A DNA stretch of 64,000 nt, from positions 62,001-126,000 of the forward strand of contig NZ_CAJPPN010000002.1 of the NCBI RefSeq assembly GCF_905372525.1. Direction: 5' to 3'. Below, piece by piece: positions 61,173 through 64,000 of the stretch. Numbering within the stretch: the first letter of the stretch is position 1; each line of letters opens with the position of its first letter. The translations under genes and the position numbers were made by a program. This DNA is from an uncultured Porphyromonas sp. (GTDB lineage: Bacteria > Bacteroidota > Bacteroidia > Bacteroidales > Porphyromonadaceae). The notes below the pieces were generated by a model. That model saw only the letters and a list, made by a program, of their open reading frames with translations. It was not told the origin of the DNA and did not search any database.

Positions 61173-63191
61173 GTGATCGTATGCATCGCTGAGAAGCCGA
61201 GCGTCGCCCGAGATATAGCGACCATCCTCGGAGCAACCCATAGGAACGTCGATCGTGGCATAGGCTATATCGAAGGCAATGGATACGTTGTGACCTGGAC
61301 CTTCGGGCATCTGTGCACCCTCAAGGAACCCCACGACTATCATCCCGAGTGGAAGGCTTGGAGCCTCTCTGTCCTCCCCATGATCCCCGAGCGCTTCGGG
61401 ATAAAGGCCATAGAGAGCGAACACTACCAAAGGCAGCTAGCTGTCATCGAACGCCTAGTAGCTCAGGCAGAGCTCATCATCAACTGCGGTGACGCTGGAC
61501 AGGAAGGGGAACTCATCCAGCGATGGGTCCTACAGAAAGTAGGCTGTCATGTCCCCGTCAAACGTCTGTGGATCTCCTCCCTCACCGATGAAGCTATCCG
61601 CGAGGGGTTCCAGAATCTCCATGATGAGTCTGACTATCGCCCCCTCTACCTTGCAGGGCTGGCCCGAGCTATAGGAGACTGGCTCCTGGGGATGAATGCC
61701 ACTCGCCTCTACACCCTCCGTTACGGGCAGAGCGGGAGGAAGCAGCCTCTATCCATCGGCCGAGTACAGACGCCAACACTAGCTCTCGTTGTCGAGCGAC
61801 AGCAGGCCATAGAGCAGTTTGTATCGGAGCCTTATTGGGAGCTGAAGACTCGCTATAGGGAGGTTGTATTCACCGCAGACAAAGGCAAGTACAGCGACAA
61901 GAAGAAGGCAGAGGAAGCCCTCGTCTCTGTACTTGGTAAGCCCTTCGTCGTCACGGAAGTAAAGAAGAAGGACGGACGCGAGAGCCCACCCGCACTCTTT
62001 GACCTAACGAGCCTACAAGTCACGTGCAACAAGAAGTTCGGGCTAAGCGCAGAGAAGACGCTTGCCACCATACAGAGCCTCTATGAGAAGAAGCTCACCA
62101 CCTATCCCCGTGTCGATACGACCTACTTAAGCGAAGACCTCTACCCCAAGATCCCAGCGATCCTCAGAGACCTTGTCACCCCTTACCCGACTCTGGTAGC
62201 TCCCCTACTGAGTGGAGCCCCCATACGCAAGAGCAAGAAGGTCTTCGACAACGCTAAGGTCACCGATCACCACGCCATCATCCCTACAGGACAGCGTGCC
62301 TCTGGCCTCTCGACAGAGGAAGCCCAGGTCTATGATCTCATCGCCCGGCACTTCATCGCCGCCTTCTACCCAGACTGTAAGATCAGCACCACAAGCGTCG
62401 AGGGCAAAGTAGAGCATATACGCTTCAAGACCTCTGGGAGGGAAATCCTAGAGCCTGGCTGGCGTATCATCTTCGCCGGTGCGACTGAGCCTACCCCCGA
62501 GGCTAAGGAGGAAGGAGAAAAGGAGAGCCCCGAGAGTCCCGAGACCACCCTCCCAGCCTTTGTCGTCGGAGAGACGGGTAGCCACACTCCCGAGCTCAAG
62601 GAGAGGCAGACCCAGCCGCCCAAGTATTATACCGAGGCGACACTCCTGAGGGCAATGGAGACTGCTGGTAGACTCGTCGAGGATGAGAGCCTGCGGGAGG
62701 CAATGAAGGAGAACGGTATCGGGCGCCCCTCTACCCGAGCCAACATCATCGAGACCCTCTACAAACGGGGCTACATCGCCAAGGTCAAACGCAACCAGCT
62801 CCACGCTACAGAGACAGGGAAGCAACTCATCTCACTCATCAACTATGAGCTCCTCAAGAGTGCAGCTCTCACGGGACAATGGGAGTACAAGCTTCGTCAA
62901 ATAGAGCGTCAGGAGCTAGAGGCTACGACCTTCATCGATGAGCTTAAGGCCATGCTCCTACAGCTCACGCAGTCCGTCCTCGCCCCAGCCCCTCTCCCCC
63001 AGCCCACCCCACCAGCCTGCCCTATGGGTATTACCTGCCCTAGGTGCGGGCAAGGACAGCTCCTACGTGGAAAGACAGCCTTTGGATGCTCCGAGTATAG
63101 GGCTGGGTGTACCTACCGAATCCCCTTCGAGCGATGCCCCGAGACAAGTACCTCGGAAGACCTACTTCGCTACATAGCTGAGAATAAGTAA
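61173..63191 (+). CDS. topB: DNA topoisomerase III
   Basis: A type IA topoisomerase of 672 residues that decatenates and relaxes DNA. The TOPRIM domain opens VCIAEKPSVARDIATILGA; NCGDAGQEGELIQRWVL holds the metal Asp/Glu. The catalytic Tyr is near residue 311 in LTTYPRVDTTYLSEDLYP. A C-terminal zinc-ribbon segment (ITCPRCGQGQLLRGKTAFGCSEY) follows. An acidic, Pro-rich insertion (about 440-475) interrupts the central domain. The start is GTG. GC returns to the window's normal level here. Confidence 0.94.
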   Translation: MIVCIAEKPSVARDIATILGATHRNVDRGIGYIEGNGYVVTWTFGHLCTLKEPHDYHPEWKAWSLSVLPMIPERFGIKAIESEHYQRQLAVIERLVAQAELIINCGDAGQEGELIQRWVLQKVGCHVPVKRLWISSLTDEAIREGFQNLHDESDYRPLYLAGLARAIGDWLLGMNATRLYTLRYGQSGRKQPLSIGRVQTPTLALVVERQQAIEQFVSEPYWELKTRYREVVFTADKGKYSDKKKAEEALVSVLGKPFVVTEVKKKDGRESPPALFDLTSLQVTCNKKFGLSAEKTLATIQSLYEKKLTTYPRVDTTYLSEDLYPKIPAILRDLVTPYPTLVAPLLSGAPIRKSKKVFDNAKVTDHHAIIPTGQRASGLSTEEAQVYDLIARHFIAAFYPDCKISTTSVEGKVEHIRFKTSGREILEPGWRIIFAGATEPTPEAKEEGEKESPESPETTLPAFVVGETGSHTPELKERQTQPPKYYTEATLLRAMETAGRLVEDESLREAMKENGIGRPSTRANIIETLYKRGYIAKVKRNQLHATETGKQLISLINYELLKSAALTGQWEYKLRQIERQELEATTFIDELKAMLLQLTQSVLAPAPLPQPTPPACPMGITCPRCGQGQLLRGKTAFGCSEYRAGCTYRIPFERCPETSTSEDLLRYIAENK

Positions 63192-63202
63192 CGAAGACTT
63201 AT

Positions 63203-63210
63203 TACCTTTG
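63203..63210 (+). promoter_or_regulatory. -7 promoter box of rbfA
   Basis: TACCTTTG, 22 bases before the rbfA ATG at 63232. Confidence 0.55.
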
Positions 63211-63231
63211 TATCCAACAAACGGCAAAGAA

Positions 63232-63573
63232 ATGGATAATACAAGGATGAGCCGCATCAATCGGCTAATACAAAAGGAGGTCAGCGACCTCTTCAGACAG
63301 CAGACGCAGAGCTTACCTGGCACCCTAATCACAGTCACCTCTGTCACCGTGAGCCCAGACCTGAGCATCGCGCGTATCCGCCTCAGTATCTTCCCCTCCG
63401 AGAGGAGTGAGGAGCTCCTGGAGTCCATCCGTGCTAACGCTCGTACGATACGCTATGACCTCGGGCTACGGGTCGGCAAGCAGCTACGTAAGCTCCCCGA
63501 GCTCACCTTCTTCATCGATGACTCACTCGACTACCTAGAGCGTATCGATAGTCTCCTTGGTCTAAAGGAATAA
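63232..63573 (+). CDS. rbfA: ribosome-binding factor A
   Basis: A 113-residue KH-like 30S maturation factor. SRINRLIQKEVSDLFRQQ, VTVSPDLSIARIRLSIFPSE and a LRKLPELTFFIDDSLDYLERIDSLL end (the RbfA signature) are visible. I chose the ATG at 63232; a TTG at 63208 lies inside the promoter box. It is followed after 16 bases by the permease gene. Confidence 0.93.
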   Translation: MDNTRMSRINRLIQKEVSDLFRQQTQSLPGTLITVTSVTVSPDLSIARIRLSIFPSERSEELLESIRANARTIRYDLGLRVGKQLRKLPELTFFIDDSLDYLERIDSLLGLKE

Positions 63574-63589
63574 CCCCCTCATCCCCCTC

Positions 63590-64000
63590 GTGCTAAGCTT
63601 CCGTATCGCCCTACGCTACCTCTTCAGTAGATCACGCCTACACGCTGTGAACTATGTGACGGCAGTCTCTGCCCTCGCTATCGCCGTTGTCTCTATGGCG
63701 CTAGTATGCGTCCTATCCGTCTACAACGGCTATGTAGAGATGATCCTCGAGGGGACGGAGCAGACTGATGCCGAGCTCCTCATACGTAGTCGTAGTGGCA
63801 AGATCATTGACCTCACGGAGCATCCCCAGCTCGAGACGCTACTCAAGGAGGTTGGGGTCAAGAACTACTCCTTTCTCTTGGAGAGTAAGGGGCTCCTCCG
63901 CTCCGAGGAGGAGCAGTGGGTCGTGGATGTAGTTGGGATTGACTACTACTTCCCCAAGGTCTACTCTATGGCACAGCAGATCAGCTCGGGTGTGGTACTG
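63590..64000 (+). CDS. LolC/LolE-type ABC permease, 5' part (cut by window end)
   Basis: The frame opens with GTG at 63590 and stays open for 137 codons to the window edge. It reads LSFRIALRYLFSRSRLHAVN, the LolC/LolE N-terminus, followed by a membrane segment (about 22-46) and the start of a periplasmic domain. No ATG fits. It may be the partner of the permease at 13988. Confidence 0.85.
   Translation, partial: MLSFRIALRYLFSRSRLHAVNYVTAVSALAIAVVSMALVCVLSVYNGYVEMILEGTEQTDAELLIRSRSGKIIDLTEHPQLETLLKEVGVKNYSFLLESKGLLRSEEEQWVVDVVGIDYYFPKVYSMAQQISSGVVL

Overview
The window is a chromosomal segment from a member of the Bacteroidota, most likely Bacteroidales close to Porphyromonas. Four things suggest this. 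Promoters match the Bacteroidota -7 consensus TAnnTTTG (mostly TATCTTTG or TACCTTTG), and Shine-Dalgarno signals are poor. There is a lipoprotein glutaminyl cyclase of the Porphyromonas type and a small protein with a type IX secretion C-terminal domain. Host-glycan hydrolases are abundant. The DNA is moderately GC-rich by eye, except for a clearly AT-richer stretch at about 57.4-61.15 kb.

Layout. 0.1-7.0 kb (+): a compact operon with a dCMP deaminase family protein, CtpA protease, 5-formyl-THF cyclo-ligase, FolP, diadenylate cyclase, a T9SS-tailed protein, PabA and HolB. 7.1-9.8 kb (-): LMW tyrosine phosphatase and GH29 fucosidase, overlapping. 10.6-13.8 kb (+): GuaA, PanB, TRIC-like membrane protein. 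14-22.5 kb (-): transketolase, RpiB, GH20 hexosaminidase, sulfatase, AI-2E exporter, LolC/E-like permease. 23.5-26.3 kb (+): Kdo-kinase-like protein, GH3-like adenylating enzyme, small membrane protein. 26.5-32.7 kb (-): prenyl synthase, TatD, nitroreductase, glutaminyl cyclase, SufE, GH92. 33.4-34.7 kb (+): MATE. 34.8-44.6 kb (-): FtsE, aspartokinase, MenA, FtsB/DivIC, small membrane protein, RluA-type synthase, DsbD, MazG, then a GT4 glycosyltransferase and a beta-barrel protein. 45.7-49.2 kb (+): AAA ATPase and GH84. 49.2-54.7 kb (-): TsaD, CinA-C, PDZ protein, CvfB, PabB, PabC. 56-64 kb (+): C1B peptidase, an AT-rich glycan island (two paralogous acyltransferases around a glycosyltransferase), TopB, RbfA and the start of a LolC/E-like permease cut by the window edge.

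Genes working together. PabA, PabB, PabC, FolP and 5-FCL give much of p-aminobenzoate/folate metabolism, although they sit in two operons 44 kb apart. GH29, GH20, the sulfatase, GH92 and GH84 would together attack mucin-type, N-linked or sulfated host glycans. No SusC/SusD pair lies in the window.

The most striking non-coding content is a family of five 329-379 bp elements, one in each of five long intergenic gaps. They have CAGGG-type terminal inverted repeats. Three copies are flanked by near-perfect 10-bp target duplications and the two older ones by degraded candidates. In the middle of each is an array of two or three 18-bp near-palindromes with alternating purines and pyrimidines, spaced exactly 22 bp apart. 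They look like non-autonomous transposons (MITEs) carrying a helically phased site array. A second repeat family with a long hairpin (27-bp perfect stem in the best copy) lies near three of them. No rRNA, tRNA, CRISPR array or complete insertion sequence was seen.
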